From Stieleria varia (lineage in GTDB: Bacteria > Planctomycetota > Planctomycetia > Pirellulales > Pirellulaceae), in contig NZ_CP151726.1 in NCBI RefSeq assembly GCF_038443385.1, positions 4,278,001 through 4,342,000 of the forward strand: a stretch of DNA of 64,000 bases, in the 5' to 3' direction. The notes under the pieces were generated by a model that saw nothing but the letters and a program-made list of their open reading frames with translations, did no database searches and was not told the origin of the DNA. Positions 25,126 to 34,674 of the stretch are shown one piece after another. Each line of letters begins with the position of its first letter. The first letter of the stretch is position 1. The position numbers and the translations under genes were made by a program.

Positions 25126-25199
25126 TCGGGGCGACACGAGTCGAACGTGCGACCTTCTGGTCCCAAACCAGACGCTCTACCAGGCTGAGCTACGCCCCG
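25126..25199 (-). tRNA. tRNA-Pro (anticodon TGG)
   Basis: A 74-nt cloverleaf on the minus strand. The acceptor arms cggggcg and cgccccg pair with discriminator A; the D arm starts agctcag; the anticodon loop tttggga gives TGG; the T arm contains gttcgactc. The CCA end is not encoded. It lies just right of the 267-bp array and the defence island, so it could once have served as an integration site, although no duplicated tRNA 3' end was found. Confidence 0.92.
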
Positions 25200-25382
25200 A
25201 AACGCTATCAAACGACAGGCCATTGTCAGTGAAAATGGCCGTGCGATTCGGACCGACTTTTGCAGATCTCTCCGCAGGTGCGGTAGAGTAACGGAGACAT
25301 CGGGTTTGCGAAAGGTTCACTTGAGGAACTTTTCGAGGGGTTTTCCGATTTATCTGGTCGCGGCCGCATCCGCATCCGCAGA

Positions 25383-25856
25383 TCAGGCGTTCGGAGTTGG
25401 TTCGCCGGTTCCCAATTGAGCCAGGACCTGTAGGACCCCATTGAGATGGGCCAAACGGGGGCCAAATCGATCCACAAATTCGTTTAGCATGAAGTCACCT
25501 TCGACCAAGCATTCTTCGTTTTCCTCGATTTCTTCGGTCATCGAGTCCAAAAACTGGGTTTGCACGCGGCTGAGCGTTTCAGCGGCACGGCGACATGCCC
25601 GCGAAAGGTGCGGATTGGCGTTTTTCCACTGCTGCAACTCGTTAGCTCGCTGCTGCTGAGCGGCTTTGGTCTGCTGGACCAGTTCCTGCAGAAGTTGGTT
25701 TTGCTGTTGTTGCCCTACGATCAGTTGTCTCAGCAAATCCCCTGTCACGCGGTCGTGCGACTGCTGTGAAACTGGCGTCCTGGGCTCCGAATCCGACTCG
25801 GCGGAAACATCGATTCGAAAAACCGGCGAAAGTGGTTCTTGCTCGTAAGATGACAT
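25383..25856 (-). CDS. Hypothetical coiled-coil protein
   Basis: Protein of 157 residues, not recognised. The middle is glutamine-rich and coiled-coil-like (LLRQLIVGQQQQNQLLQELV). It is followed by a helical, acidic region (DSMTEEIEENEECLVEG) and a conserved-looking end (FVDRFGPRLAHLNGVLQVLA). No signal peptide or membrane segment. Codon use and a clean ATG support a real gene, probably clade-specific. Confidence 0.65.
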   Translation of the reverse strand: MSSYEQEPLSPVFRIDVSAESDSEPRTPVSQQSHDRVTGDLLRQLIVGQQQQNQLLQELVQQTKAAQQQRANELQQWKNANPHLSRACRRAAETLSRVQTQFLDSMTEEIEENEECLVEGDFMLNEFVDRFGPRLAHLNGVLQVLAQLGTGEPTPNA

Positions 25857-26173
25857 GCAAAGAATCCTGGCGAAACGTGAGAGCGATCAAAGAGATGAGA
25901 TGATGAGGCCGAGTATAACCCGCGAAAAATGGTCTTGTCGACTAAACGGTCCGCACAAACGATTTTTCTCCGCGGTCCTTAACAATTCCCCGCGTTTTCC
26001 GGAAAACAAGCAAGGTTTCTCGTTTCGCGTTTCCCTTTGCCAGCGCGTTAAAGTCGTTGCGACCGGAACGCCGAACTTGTTGTTGGGCGACGCCTCCCGC
26101 GTTCCTGTCCGCGATCGCGAGTCGCTGACAGGCCGGCCCATCGACATGACCCAATCCATTTCGACGGAAACGT

Positions 26174-26719
26174 ATGACGACCAGTCAAGCGGCAACCATC
26201 GGCTATTACACCGTGATCGAAGACGAGCGAACAGGATGGACAGGTGGGCTGTTGATCTTGGATCGAGGCGGACGCCCACTGGAGTTTCAGTGCACGCTGC
26301 CGGTCAGGCCGACACGTTCACACGAGATTTTGTACGGACCCACGCTGCGACAGCATTTGATCGGTGACGTGATCGGCAAGCTGTTGGTGACGCGGTCCAA
26401 GACACCGATCGGACTGCTGTGTTGTGACCAACCCGAAGCGCTGGTGCTGGGAACGATGATCGATCGCCCAGTGGTCCTGGTGTGTGATGCCGCAGAAGAA
26501 AACGAAGGCCCGATCACCGAGGACATGTTGGCCGGCGCCGGGGTGGTGGAAGTCGCTGGCGCTCGGTTTCGCGTTCCTCTGGAGTCGACCGAGATGGTGC
26601 AGCAGATGGCAAGCGATTACGACGACTTGCCCGACGCGGTGGAACCCTTTGAGAGGATCCGCGAAGCGATCGGGGAGGCGCATTCGCAGTTGGCCAGACA
26701 GCAACGACAAGCTGCGTGA
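26174..26719 (+). CDS. Conserved hypothetical protein
   Basis: Protein of 181 residues, mostly beta-alpha (ATIGYYTVIEDERTGWTGGL, then PVVLVCDAAEENEGP), with an acidic C-terminal helix. No catalytic motif or membrane segment is evident. It is oriented towards the SNF2 helicase gene but separated by about 520 bp of repeats. It looks like a soluble cytosolic protein; function unknown. Confidence 0.65.
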   Translation: MTTSQAATIGYYTVIEDERTGWTGGLLILDRGGRPLEFQCTLPVRPTRSHEILYGPTLRQHLIGDVIGKLLVTRSKTPIGLLCCDQPEALVLGTMIDRPVVLVCDAAEENEGPITEDMLAGAGVVEVAGARFRVPLESTEMVQQMASDYDDLPDAVEPFERIREAIGEAHSQLARQQRQAA

Positions 26720-26743
26720 GGTGAGGGGGCAAATGCTGGGCTG

Positions 26744-27068
26744 TTCAAAATTTGGTTTTGACATTGTTTTTTCAGTCCATGTTTTCGTTCCATGCATCGC
26801 AATCAAAGTGAGCCTCAGGCGCTAGCCGTGGGCCGGCACCACAATCCGCCTCAGGCGCTAGCGGCCTGTTGATTAAATCGAAATTGGGAACGCAAGGGTG
26901 AGCCGTGGGCCGTAAGGCACCGGGCAATGCGGTAGGCCCGGCCGCTTACGCGTCGCGACTCACTAAATCAACAGCCCGCTAGCCGTGGGCCGGCACCACA
27001 ATCCGCCTCAGGCCCACGGCTAGCGCCTGAGGCTCACTGGGGGACACCAGCTGCGCGGGCAGTAGGGA
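26744..27068. repeat. Composite palindromic repeat, copy 1 (interrupted)
   Basis: Begins with attgttttttcagtccatg and contains agcctcaggcgctagccgtg with its inverse complement, ending gcagtagggacataa. The same composite is at 42663-42888. In this copy the palindrome is duplicated in part and interrupted by the 107-bp element at 26867-26973. The rest of the gap to 27242 includes a cgacttggaaagtcgagcgac hairpin at about 27199. No gene is visible. Confidence 0.75.
26867..26973. mobile_element. 107-bp element with tgttgatt(t)a inverted ends
   Basis: The sequence starts tgttgattaaatcg and ends ctaaatcaaca, an imperfect terminal inverted repeat. The interior includes accgggcaatgcggtaggcc. It sits inside a palindromic repeat that is uninterrupted in its other copy at 42663. 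A relative with the same interior lies at 62872-62972. It fits a small non-autonomous element. Confidence 0.6.
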
Positions 27069-27242
27069 CATAAACTTGCGCAAACCCAAAAAGAAACAAC
27101 ACCAAACTTTGAGCAGTCCGATTCACGATCACAGCACTATCCGATTTTGGGCGGGTAGCGTTTTACGTGGTGGATAGTGTCGCGTTGCCGCACGCTATCG
27201 ACTTGGAAAGTCGAGCGACCGTCTCACTCAAGGAAGATCATC

Positions 27243-28961
27243 ATGAATCCGATGCAAGCTGAACTCGTTGCGGAAATCGACACGACTTGGTCGTGGTCGG
27301 CTGATTCTCTGGTACCAGCCGACACGTTGGAATTGTCGGTGCCGGCGATCACGCCTGTCTCGATTCCGGTACGCTTGCCAACGCTGCAAACACGCGCCAG
27401 CGGATTTGTGTTTCCCGATGCCGCACGATGGCTGCCACAGCCTGACCATGCAGCAACGATCGCAGGACGCGAGAAACGCAAGAAACAGGCAACGGGCAAC
27501 CGCCAAAAACACAACCGCATCAAACCGCCCCAAGACATCGTCAAGCTGCACGATCGCCTGTACTACTTGTTGCAGCCGCCGCTGGATCTGTTGGTCGGCA
27601 GCGGCCAATTGAAGTTTCCCTTCGAACCGTTTCCGTATCAGCTCGACGGCATCACGTTCCTGTTTCCTCGCTACGCGGGGATCTTGGCGGATGAAATGGG
27701 GCTGGGAAAAACGATGCAGGCGATCAGCACCATTCGGCTATTGCTGTGTAGCGGTGAAGTTCGAAACGTCTTGTTGGTCTGCCCCAAGCCATTGGTCACC
27801 AACTGGCTGAGAGAGTTCAGCGTTTGGGCGCCGGAGATCCCGATCGCTCCGATCGAAGGCAACGCGGCGAAACGTGATTTTCAATGGCGATCACCTCAGG
27901 TGCCGGTCAAAGTCGCCAACTATGAGCTGCTGATGCGGGATGAAGACATCGTGTTGGACAGCGGATTGCATTTTGATCTAGTCGTGTTGGACGAAGCGCA
28001 GCGGATCAAGAATCGCAACAGCACGACGAGTCAGATTGTTCAAAAGATTCCCAGGACGCGAGCGTGGGCGCTGACGGGTACACCGGTTGAGAACTGTCCG
28101 GACGATCTGGTCGGCATTTTTGAGTTCTTGTCACCCGGCTACATGCGTCCCGGGCTACCGATGCCGCAGATCGCCAGTCAAGCCAAGGATTACATCTTGC
28201 GGCGAACCAAAGACATGGTGCTCGATGACATGCCGCCCAAGCTCTATCGTGATGCAAACCTAGACCTGACACCGCAACAATGGCAGACTTACGAAGCGGC
28301 GGAGAAAGAAGGAGTGGTTCACCTGGAGGAACTGGAACAATCGCTGACCATTCAACACGTTTTTGAATTGGTTCTGCGGCTCAAGCAGATCTGTAACTTT
28401 GATCCCGTCACGGGCAGCAGTTGCAAACTGGAGCGTCTGTGTGCCGACATGGAAGAAGTCGTGGCGAGTGGAAAGAAAGCGATCGTGTTCAGCCAGTGGG
28501 TCAAGAGTCTCGACAAGATACGCGACGCGTTGGCACCTTATGGACCGCTGGAGTATCACGGAAGGATTCCACAAAAGAAACGCAACACGGTGATCGATCA
28601 GTTCAAGAATGATCCCAAGAGCAGCGTGATCCTGATGAGCTATGGCGCAGGGAGCGTTGGATTGAACTTGCAATTCTGTGAGTACGTTTTCTTGTTCGAT
28701 CGATGGTGGAACCCGGCGGTGGAAGATCAAGCGATCAACCGCGCGCATCGTCTGGGAGCCGCGGGCGCGGTCACGGTGACACGTATGATGGCGATGGGAA
28801 CGATCGAACAGCGGATTGCCGATGTCCTGGATCAGAAGCGAGAGATGTTCGACGCGTTGTTCTCGGACAACGCCAGTCCGGCCAAATCAGGCGGCCTGAC
28901 GCGCGAAGAAATCTTTGGTTTGTTTGATTTGAGAGCGCCCAGTGGCAAGAAGGTCGCTTGA
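27243..28961 (+). CDS. SNF2-family DNA-dependent ATPase/helicase
   Basis: Protein of 572 residues. Two RecA-like lobes show the Swi2/Snf2 motifs: I LADEMGLGKTMQAI (about 147-160), II VVLDEAQRIKN (about 247-257), III ALTGTPVEN, V SYGAGSVGLNLQ and VI DQAINRAHRLG. A 100-residue N-terminal region with a basic patch (GREKRKKQATGNRQKH) precedes the first lobe. Such proteins translocate on double-stranded DNA and remodel protein-DNA complexes. No partner or zinc-finger domain is attached, and the gene stands alone between repeats. ATG 27243 is preferred to an earlier GTG that reads through a hairpin. Confidence 0.9.
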   Translation: MNPMQAELVAEIDTTWSWSADSLVPADTLELSVPAITPVSIPVRLPTLQTRASGFVFPDAARWLPQPDHAATIAGREKRKKQATGNRQKHNRIKPPQDIVKLHDRLYYLLQPPLDLLVGSGQLKFPFEPFPYQLDGITFLFPRYAGILADEMGLGKTMQAISTIRLLLCSGEVRNVLLVCPKPLVTNWLREFSVWAPEIPIAPIEGNAAKRDFQWRSPQVPVKVANYELLMRDEDIVLDSGLHFDLVVLDEAQRIKNRNSTTSQIVQKIPRTRAWALTGTPVENCPDDLVGIFEFLSPGYMRPGLPMPQIASQAKDYILRRTKDMVLDDMPPKLYRDANLDLTPQQWQTYEAAEKEGVVHLEELEQSLTIQHVFELVLRLKQICNFDPVTGSSCKLERLCADMEEVVASGKKAIVFSQWVKSLDKIRDALAPYGPLEYHGRIPQKKRNTVIDQFKNDPKSSVILMSYGAGSVGLNLQFCEYVFLFDRWWNPAVEDQAINRAHRLGAAGAVTVTRMMAMGTIEQRIADVLDQKREMFDALFSDNASPAKSGGLTREEIFGLFDLRAPSGKKVA

Positions 28962-29062
28962 ACGGCTGTCGCTCGACTTTCCAAGGTCGATAGCGTGTCG
29001 GGCGTTGTGGCTTGGTGTTGCCGTTGGATGTTGTTGCTTGGGATGGCCGGTTGGTTGCGTGG

Positions 29063-29243
29063 AGAACACCGCCCGACGCCGCCAACAAGCCGCGGAGCGG
29101 CGACAGATTGCATCCGGACCACCGCGTGCTGTGGGCTACACCAAACGTTTTATGCTGTCGCTGCTCCGCAGCTTCTGGGCGGACTCGCGTGCAGAAACAT
29201 GGGGTTGGCACCCCATGCTTTATGCTGTCGCTGCTCCGCAGCT
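29063..29243. repeat. Inverted partial copy of the 267-bp array unit
   Basis: Reads as the reverse complement of the end of array units, including ggcgtcgggcggtgttc, cagcacgcggtggtcc and catggggtgccaaccccatg. The variants tttctgcaaacgagtccgcc and cagcataaagcatgg match the last array unit (24761-24958) most closely. With that unit it forms an inverted pair about 4.1 kb apart. Confidence 0.75.
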
Positions 29244-29322
29244 ATCGGAGCTAACCCGGGGTGCGCTGGCATCGCCGCGACCCCAGGCTGTGTTGTTTAA
29301 CCACATCGTGATCGGTTTGGAG

Positions 29323-29393
29323 AATAAGTGTCCTCTCTCGTTGCCAAAATCAAGCGAAGCGATGATTGCTACGTGGATTTCGCGACACTTATT
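29323..29393. repeat. 71-bp element with aataagtgtc inverted ends, copy 1
   Basis: Bounded by aataagtgtc and gacacttatt. The interior includes gcgaagcgatgattgctacg. A second copy of equal length is at 45285-45355. Both are followed by ttccgcacgtc. It resembles a tiny non-autonomous element or a REP variant. Confidence 0.65.
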
Positions 29394-29441
29394 TTCCGCA
29401 CGTCCCGAGAGCTGAGCGAGTATGAGCAGCGAGGCGGTTCG

Positions 29442-29882
29442 CTACCAGTTTCGTTCGGGGCGTTCTAAGATCTCTCTGAGCAAGATGGCTTGTTGCAGAC
29501 CGCCGGGGCGGCGGAGCATTGCGATCAACGCTTCGGGGGTGATGCCGGTCGGCGTTTCGTCCACGCTCACGGCCACTTTGACTTCGTCCACATGCTTGAC
29601 GCTCCGTTTGGAGTTGGCCAGTTTTTTGCGGGCGACTTCCGCGCGTTTTCTTGCTTCGGCGACTTGACGCTGGCGTTCGGCGATCGCGTTGACCGGTTCC
29701 TCCACGATCTCCGCCATCACGACTTCTTCGGCGGCCGGACGGACTTGGCGTTCCGTGCGGCTGTTGGTGTAACTTTGCTGGGGCGGCGGGGGCGGCGCAG
29801 CGGGTTGCTGCTGTTGTTGTTGTTGTTTCTGCGCCCGGCGCTCTGCGGCGCGTCTCAGGAACTCTTCGAGATCACCAGCCAT
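29442..29882 (-). CDS. Hypothetical protein with Gln/Pro-rich linker
   Basis: Protein of 146 residues, not recognised. It starts MAGDLEEFLRRAAERRAQK, then has a poly-Gln and Pro stretch. A charged helix (AEARKRAEVARKKLANSKR) and a C-terminal helical domain (ITPEALIAMLRRPGGLQQAI) follow. It lies directly downstream of floA on the same strand (50 bp), so it may belong to the floA/nfeD unit. Soluble, no signal peptide. Confidence 0.65.
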   Translation of the reverse strand: MAGDLEEFLRRAAERRAQKQQQQQQQPAAPPPPPQQSYTNSRTERQVRPAAEEVVMAEIVEEPVNAIAERQRQVAEARKRAEVARKKLANSKRSVKHVDEVKVAVSVDETPTGITPEALIAMLRRPGGLQQAILLREILERPERNW

Positions 29883-29932
29883 ATCGAATCATCGCATTGA
29901 GGTTTGTGTGGATCAGGAGCCAGCGCCAACGA

Positions 29933-31030
29933 CTACTCGCCTGGTTTCTCAGTTTGTTGTCGGCTGGTGCCTGCCAGCGCTTTCCGCATCTCGGTGTCTG
30001 CACTGACGTTTTGCAGCTTGTAGTAGTCCAGAATGTTCAGTTTCCCGGTTCGGAAGGCTTCCGCCATCGATGCCGGTACGGACGCTTGGGCTTGAACGAG
30101 TTTCGCGCGGCTTTCTTCGATCTTGGCCTGCATTTCTTGTTCTTCCGCAACCGCTGCGGCCCGCTTTCCTTCTGCACGAGCCCGCGCGACTTGCGTGTCA
30201 GCTTCGGCTTGGTCGGCCATCAGTCGGGCACCGATGTTTGCACCGACGTCGATATCGGCGATGTCGATGGAGACGATTTCGAATGCAGTTTGCGAGTCAA
30301 GTCGTTTGGCGAGCACAGCTTTGCTGATCACGTCGGGGTTTTCTAGAACCGCTTTGTGATCATCGGCGCTACCGATCGCACTCACGATTCCTTCGCCGAC
30401 ACGCGCGATGATGGTTTCTTCCGTTGCACCACCGATCAACTGTTGCAGGTTGGCGCGCACGGTCACTCGGTCGCGTACTTTTAGTTGGATGCCGTCTTTT
30501 GCCACCGCGTCCAACGACGGCTTGACCGATCCCCTGGGCGGACAGTCGATGACTTTGGGGTACACACTCGTCTTGACGGATTCCAACACGTCGCGGCCGG
30601 CCAAGTCGATCGCGGCGGCTTCGCGAAACGTCAGCGAGATCGTCTTTGCTTTACGAGCGGCGATGACGGCTCGGATGACTTGCTGGACATTACCACCGGC
30701 CAAATAGTGTGCTTCGAGCGAGTCGCTGCTCAAATCCGGATCGTCCAAACCGGCTTGAGTTGCCATGATCTTGGATCGCACGATCGCTCGTGTGTTGACT
30801 TTTCGAAAGGTCATGCCGAGCAAGTTGCCGATCGTGACTCCGGCCCCCGTGAGCTTGGACTGAATCCACAATCCGAAGTAGCTGACGAGGATAAAGAATG
30901 CAACCAGGATCCCGATCACCACGATCAATGCCGCGACGAGACCAAAGATGCCCAGGTTGGAAAGCTGAGCGAAAACCGACAGGGGGATCAAACCGAGCTG
31001 TGAAGTCAGGAAAAGTGCCGGTGCCGACAT
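29933..31030 (-). CDS. floA: Flotillin-like protein FloA
   Basis: Protein of 365 residues of the FloA (YqfA/UPF0365) family, which scaffolds membrane microdomains. An N-terminal hydrophobic segment (about residues 15-48) is followed by the SPFH-like domain and a helical, charged C-terminal stalk ([20 protein letters not shown]). ATG 31030 is chosen over a start 34 codons upstream because it places the membrane segment near the N-terminus. Two nfeD-type genes lie upstream on the same strand, the usual genetic partnership. Confidence 0.9.
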   Translation of the reverse strand: MSAPALFLTSQLGLIPLSVFAQLSNLGIFGLVAALIVVIGILVAFFILVSYFGLWIQSKLTGAGVTIGNLLGMTFRKVNTRAIVRSKIMATQAGLDDPDLSSDSLEAHYLAGGNVQQVIRAVIAARKAKTISLTFREAAAIDLAGRDVLESVKTSVYPKVIDCPPRGSVKPSLDAVAKDGIQLKVRDRVTVRANLQQLIGGATEETIIARVGEGIVSAIGSADDHKAVLENPDVISKAVLAKRLDSQTAFEIVSIDIADIDVGANIGARLMADQAEADTQVARARAEGKRAAAVAEEQEMQAKIEESRAKLVQAQASVPASMAEAFRTGKLNILDYYKLQNVSADTEMRKALAGTSRQQTEKPGE

Positions 31031-31186
31031 TGAGAGGTCTCCGTCCGTTATGAGTGATCGTCTTGCACTGCCGTATGAACTAATGTCCCGGCCCGGAATG
31101 CTGGTGTCAAGCAAGGTGCGGGGTAGTGGCAACCCCGATCGCCATAATCGTCGTGGGAAATTGCCTGATTGACAGCGTCCGCTGCT

Positions 31187-31927
31187 CTATTCCAGCGAGT
31201 CGAGGTCCAGCGAGTCGAGCATGTTGGGCTGGGCTGGACGAGGCGACTCGTCCGGGGATGACTTGTTCGACGTGCTCGATTTGCTCGATTTGCTCGACGC
31301 GTTCGATGGGGACGACGTGCTCGACGTGGGTGTTGGTTGGTCCGAAGCAGCATCGACGGCGCTTGGCAACTCGCTGAGAAGTGAATCAGGCAAGTTTACT
31401 TGTTGATTTGCATCCGCGTCGGCCTGGATCTCGGACTCCATTGCGATGCGAACCCGGATCTTGCCAGCGTTGGTATTGACGACGACCACACGAGTACCCG
31501 CATCGATCGGGGTGCCCGTGCTGATGGCGTCCATTTTGTGCCCCGCGATCTCGATCAGGCCCGCTGGCAAGAGATCCGATTTGGCGACCCCGAGCATTCC
31601 CTCCAACTCCTTGAGCGGCCGGCCGCTGCGAGTGGTCCTTTCATCGTGCACGTGTTCTTGGCCGGGACGACGATTCAGGATCAGTTTCCCGAAGACCGTA
31701 TTGGGCCAAATGCGTATGACGGTGATCAAAATGACGGGAGTGGCTGTCAGCACAAACGCTGTGATCGCGCCGCCGGCCAACGTGCTGTGTGTGAACCCGA
31801 TGACGATGGCCATCACAGCGGTGATCGCGGCAGCGACTCCCAGCATCCCTGCCGTCGGGATGAAGAACTCGACAATCAGCAGGATGACGAAAAGGAACAG
31901 TAACCCGATCGCGTAGTAAAGCGGCAT
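31187..31927 (-). CDS. NfeD-family membrane protein (short form) with Ser/Lys-rich tail
   Basis: Protein of 246 residues. Two to three membrane segments fill residues 3-75 (including LLFLFVILLIVEFFIPTAGM). A soluble OB-fold domain follows (LEGMLGVAKSDLLPAG, then GTRVVVVNTNAGKIRV). The last ~50 residues are low-complexity Ser/Lys/Pro, ending LDSLDLDSLE, which is unusual. Short NfeD proteins work with flotillins in membrane organisation. It is encoded between floA and the long NfeD gene. Confidence 0.85.
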   Translation of the reverse strand: MPLYYAIGLLFLFVILLIVEFFIPTAGMLGVAAAITAVMAIVIGFTHSTLAGGAITAFVLTATPVILITVIRIWPNTVFGKLILNRRPGQEHVHDERTTRSGRPLKELEGMLGVAKSDLLPAGLIEIAGHKMDAISTGTPIDAGTRVVVVNTNAGKIRVRIAMESEIQADADANQQVNLPDSLLSELPSAVDAASDQPTPTSSTSSPSNASSKSSKSSTSNKSSPDESPRPAQPNMLDSLDLDSLE

Positions 31928-31953
31928 TTCGGCGAAGGGCTGGCGTGGGGAAA

Positions 31954-32106
31954 TGTACGTCAGGCTTTCTAGCCTGACTCGGTCATGGAGGTTTCAAGTG
32001 GGAAAGGATACCTTAGATGGTAGTGGGAGTGTCAGCCTGGAAAGGCTAACGTACGAGGCGGGTGTGTCAGCCTGGAAAGGCTGACGTACATAGGGCTGAC
32101 GTACGG
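31954..32106. repeat. gtacgtcag hairpin cluster, second site
   Basis: Four to five copies of the gtcaggctttctagcctgac / gtcagcctggaaaggctgac hairpin, some partial, in the space between the two nfeD genes. Same family as 1831-1936. If transcribed they could act as mRNA-stabilising or attenuating hairpins within the nfeD-floA unit. Confidence 0.75.
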
Positions 32107-32111
32107 GTTGG

Positions 32112-34256
32112 CTAGGTGATGGGTTCGACGATCACCCGTGAACCGAGGACTTCGAGGACTCGGATTTCCACGCCGGAGTCGACCATGGTGCCGTCACTGA
32201 CGACTTGAATGATTTCGTCGCCAAACCTCGCTTTTCCCGAAGGTCGCAACGGTGTGGTTGTGTTTCCTGTTTTTCCCAATAAATGATTAAAGTCCACGAG
32301 CTTTTCTGCTTCGTTGACCGCCGCCGCATCGGGGGTTTCCATCACCAACGCGTTGAACAATGGGACGTGTGGAAAGAGCCAACGCATGAGCAAAAATCCG
32401 CCGAACAATCCCATTGTTCCACCGATCGCAACCCACAATCCCCGCGTCAACACTTCGATTTGATAGGTGTTCTTGGGAATCACAAACGTTTGACTCATCA
32501 GGACGATGGCCAGGATCGTCATCGCTAGGCCACCGATTCCGAACACGCCGAACCCCGGGATCACTAGGACTTCGATTGCGATGCAGATGATTCCAAGAAA
32601 GAACAAAACCAGCTCCAGCCACTCGGCCGTCCCCGCGAGGTATTTCATCCAGAAATACAGTCCAAAACAAACCAGGGAAATGAACCCTGGAACCCCCATC
32701 CCCGGCGCGTTGGCTTCCGATGACAGCGTGATGAAGCCCACGACCAACAGCAAGAACATCAGGCCTTGGGAACGCCCCAAACGTTCGACCCATCGCACCA
32801 CGCCGCGGTCGGTCACCGGGGGCGGCGTTCCTGCCAAACCCATGCGTCGCGATGTATCGTCGAGGGAATCGCTGCGTCCGTCTGCCAGGCCCAGCTCGAT
32901 CGCTTTATCGGCGGACAAGCCGATCGTCAAATCGATCAGCTCTCCTTGGTCCCAGCGATCCCGTTCCAAATCCGGCTCGTCCGACTCACTGACCAAGCCT
33001 TCTTTGGTTGCGTATTTGACGCGTCCGGTTTTCTTGTTCGTGAACCGATAGACTTCCAAATCACGGCATAGCAATCCACGAACCAAGGCCGGTGGACGCT
33101 TGGCCGAGACCGCAATTTGATCGATCAGTTCACGATAGTTGTCCAATTCCCCGACGCTGATCGTGTCTTGCCCGGGGCCTCCCAAAGTCGCATCCGCTTT
33201 CATCAACAGCGGCTTGCAAGCCATCGCGATCAATGCGGCGTCCCCGCGAGCTTCGTTCTCGATCAGCCCCGCAACGCTGCGGAGTGGCGGGCTGGGCGAA
33301 GCGAATGTGGCGGCCAAGAGAGCGCTCTCATCAAAGTCTCCTCCGCTGGAATCGATCGACAAGATCCAGGTGTTGATGTCGCCACCGGCCAGCGTCGCAT
33401 CGAGATTACTTTGCCAACGTCGAACACGACTGGAGGAGATCGCACCCGAAATGTCCAGCATCACGCCTTTGGCTTCGCCCGCCACCGCGGTGTCATCGAT
33501 GATGCTGGTCTCGGCCAAGTCCAAGATCTCGGCAACGCCCTCGAGGGAGTCGACAATGCCGGCCGCGATCTTGGTCGAACGCAACTGTTCGGCTTCGATC
33601 TTCAGCGAACTACCCGACGCCGACCAGACTTCCTCGCTCAACACGTCGCCCGATGAGCGTAGTTCTTTCAGTTCGTCGCCTGTGGCAAAGACCTGTCCGC
33701 CGCTCGTTTTGGACACCCAAGCGAGTTCCGCCCCGGGATCGACCAGCGCCGTCACGATCGCCGGCGGAAACAGACCGCGGCGGGCAGCGATGCTGCGGTA
33801 GCTCAACACGATCGTTTCGTCGGGAGCACTTTCGGCAGCACTGGCGTCGGTGAGGATCGCACCAGGCGCCAGGATCACGGTGTCGGAAGCCAGAATCGGT
33901 AGAACCGAGTGGCCGTTGACGGTGCCCTGCACATACGACGCGATCTTGAGCGCCCGAAGATCCGAGCCCGTCAAAGCGCGTGCCAATTTCAAGGCGTCCT
34001 CGAACGGCGTCGACTCGCCTCCCGCTGCGTCTTTTGCGTAGCGAAGAACGACCGTGATCCGCTCGCCCTCCGGGACCGATTTGGCAAGTCGCTCCAATTG
34101 CAGCAAAACATTGCTCGTCGAATCCGCCCCGAGAGGGACTGGGACATCGACCACATATCCCTTCTTGGCGTCCGAATCGGCAGCCAAGCAGGTGTCGACA
34201 GCGAGGAATGCCAGCATTCCTGCGATGAGATTGAAGATGACCGAGCGAAACCGCAT
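32112..34256 (-). CDS. NfeD-family protein (long form, ClpP-class protease domain plus NfeD)
   Basis: Protein of 714 residues. A signal peptide (SVIFNLIAGMLAFLAVDTCL) leads into two ClpP-like regions; the second contains WILSIDSSGGDFDESALLAA. Four or five membrane segments lie at about residues 500-625. The C-terminal OB-fold domain ends at RVIVEPIT. Long NfeD proteins are membrane-anchored proteases of the ClpP class that act with short NfeD/flotillin partners. I did not identify a complete Ser-Lys dyad with certainty, so proteolytic activity is unproven. Confidence 0.85.
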   Translation of the reverse strand: MRFRSVIFNLIAGMLAFLAVDTCLAADSDAKKGYVVDVPVPLGADSTSNVLLQLERLAKSVPEGERITVVLRYAKDAAGGESTPFEDALKLARALTGSDLRALKIASYVQGTVNGHSVLPILASDTVILAPGAILTDASAAESAPDETIVLSYRSIAARRGLFPPAIVTALVDPGAELAWVSKTSGGQVFATGDELKELRSSGDVLSEEVWSASGSSLKIEAEQLRSTKIAAGIVDSLEGVAEILDLAETSIIDDTAVAGEAKGVMLDISGAISSSRVRRWQSNLDATLAGGDINTWILSIDSSGGDFDESALLAATFASPSPPLRSVAGLIENEARGDAALIAMACKPLLMKADATLGGPGQDTISVGELDNYRELIDQIAVSAKRPPALVRGLLCRDLEVYRFTNKKTGRVKYATKEGLVSESDEPDLERDRWDQGELIDLTIGLSADKAIELGLADGRSDSLDDTSRRMGLAGTPPPVTDRGVVRWVERLGRSQGLMFLLLVVGFITLSSEANAPGMGVPGFISLVCFGLYFWMKYLAGTAEWLELVLFFLGIICIAIEVLVIPGFGVFGIGGLAMTILAIVLMSQTFVIPKNTYQIEVLTRGLWVAIGGTMGLFGGFLLMRWLFPHVPLFNALVMETPDAAAVNEAEKLVDFNHLLGKTGNTTTPLRPSGKARFGDEIIQVVSDGTMVDSGVEIRVLEVLGSRVIVEPIT

Positions 34257-34674
34257 GGATTGGCAGACCGGTAAGAGATTTGCGTCGGGGTAAGTTCTGC
34301 ACGCAAGATTATAGGGCCAGAAAGCGGCCGAGAAGCGGCGCGCCGGAAATTAACCGACGGATGAGTCTGTTTGACCCGTGGTAGGTGGCGTAGGAGACGC
34401 AACCAGGCGGATGGGATCGCAGGGTTGAATGCCGCTGCCGCCTGCGCCTTCGGCTGCGGGTCAAACGGGGGTGCGTGAAGGTTCGTTTGACCCGTAGCCG
34501 CGGGCCTGGTGGCGTTCACGAAGCCCTTCGAGGCCCGTGGCTAGCGCCATCGGCTCACAGATCCTACGGAGTTCGACAGAGTCAGCAGTCTCCTTCGGCT
34601 GCCGTTATACGGGAGGCGGCACCCGCGTTTGGCGGCCCGGGGGTGCGCTTTCGACTTGGAAAGTCGAGCGACGA
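34257..34674. repeat. Intergenic repeats upstream of long nfeD
   Basis: Holds tttgacccgt-type repeats (about 34368 and 34486), the cggctagcgccatcgg palindrome family (34488-34558; other copy at 51039-51117) and a cgacttggaaagtcgagcgac hairpin (about 34650). No gene. The start of the long nfeD lies at 34256 and its promoter must be in the lower part. Confidence 0.6.

Larger units (their letters stand above)
28962..29441. repeat. Repeat-only intergenic region
   Basis: Contains the hairpin tcgactttccaaggtcgata (about 28975), an inverted partial copy of the 267-bp array unit (29063-29243), an inverted relative of the 180-bp array (about 29250-29320) and one copy of the 71-bp aataagtgtc element. 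No gene is supported. Confidence 0.65.
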
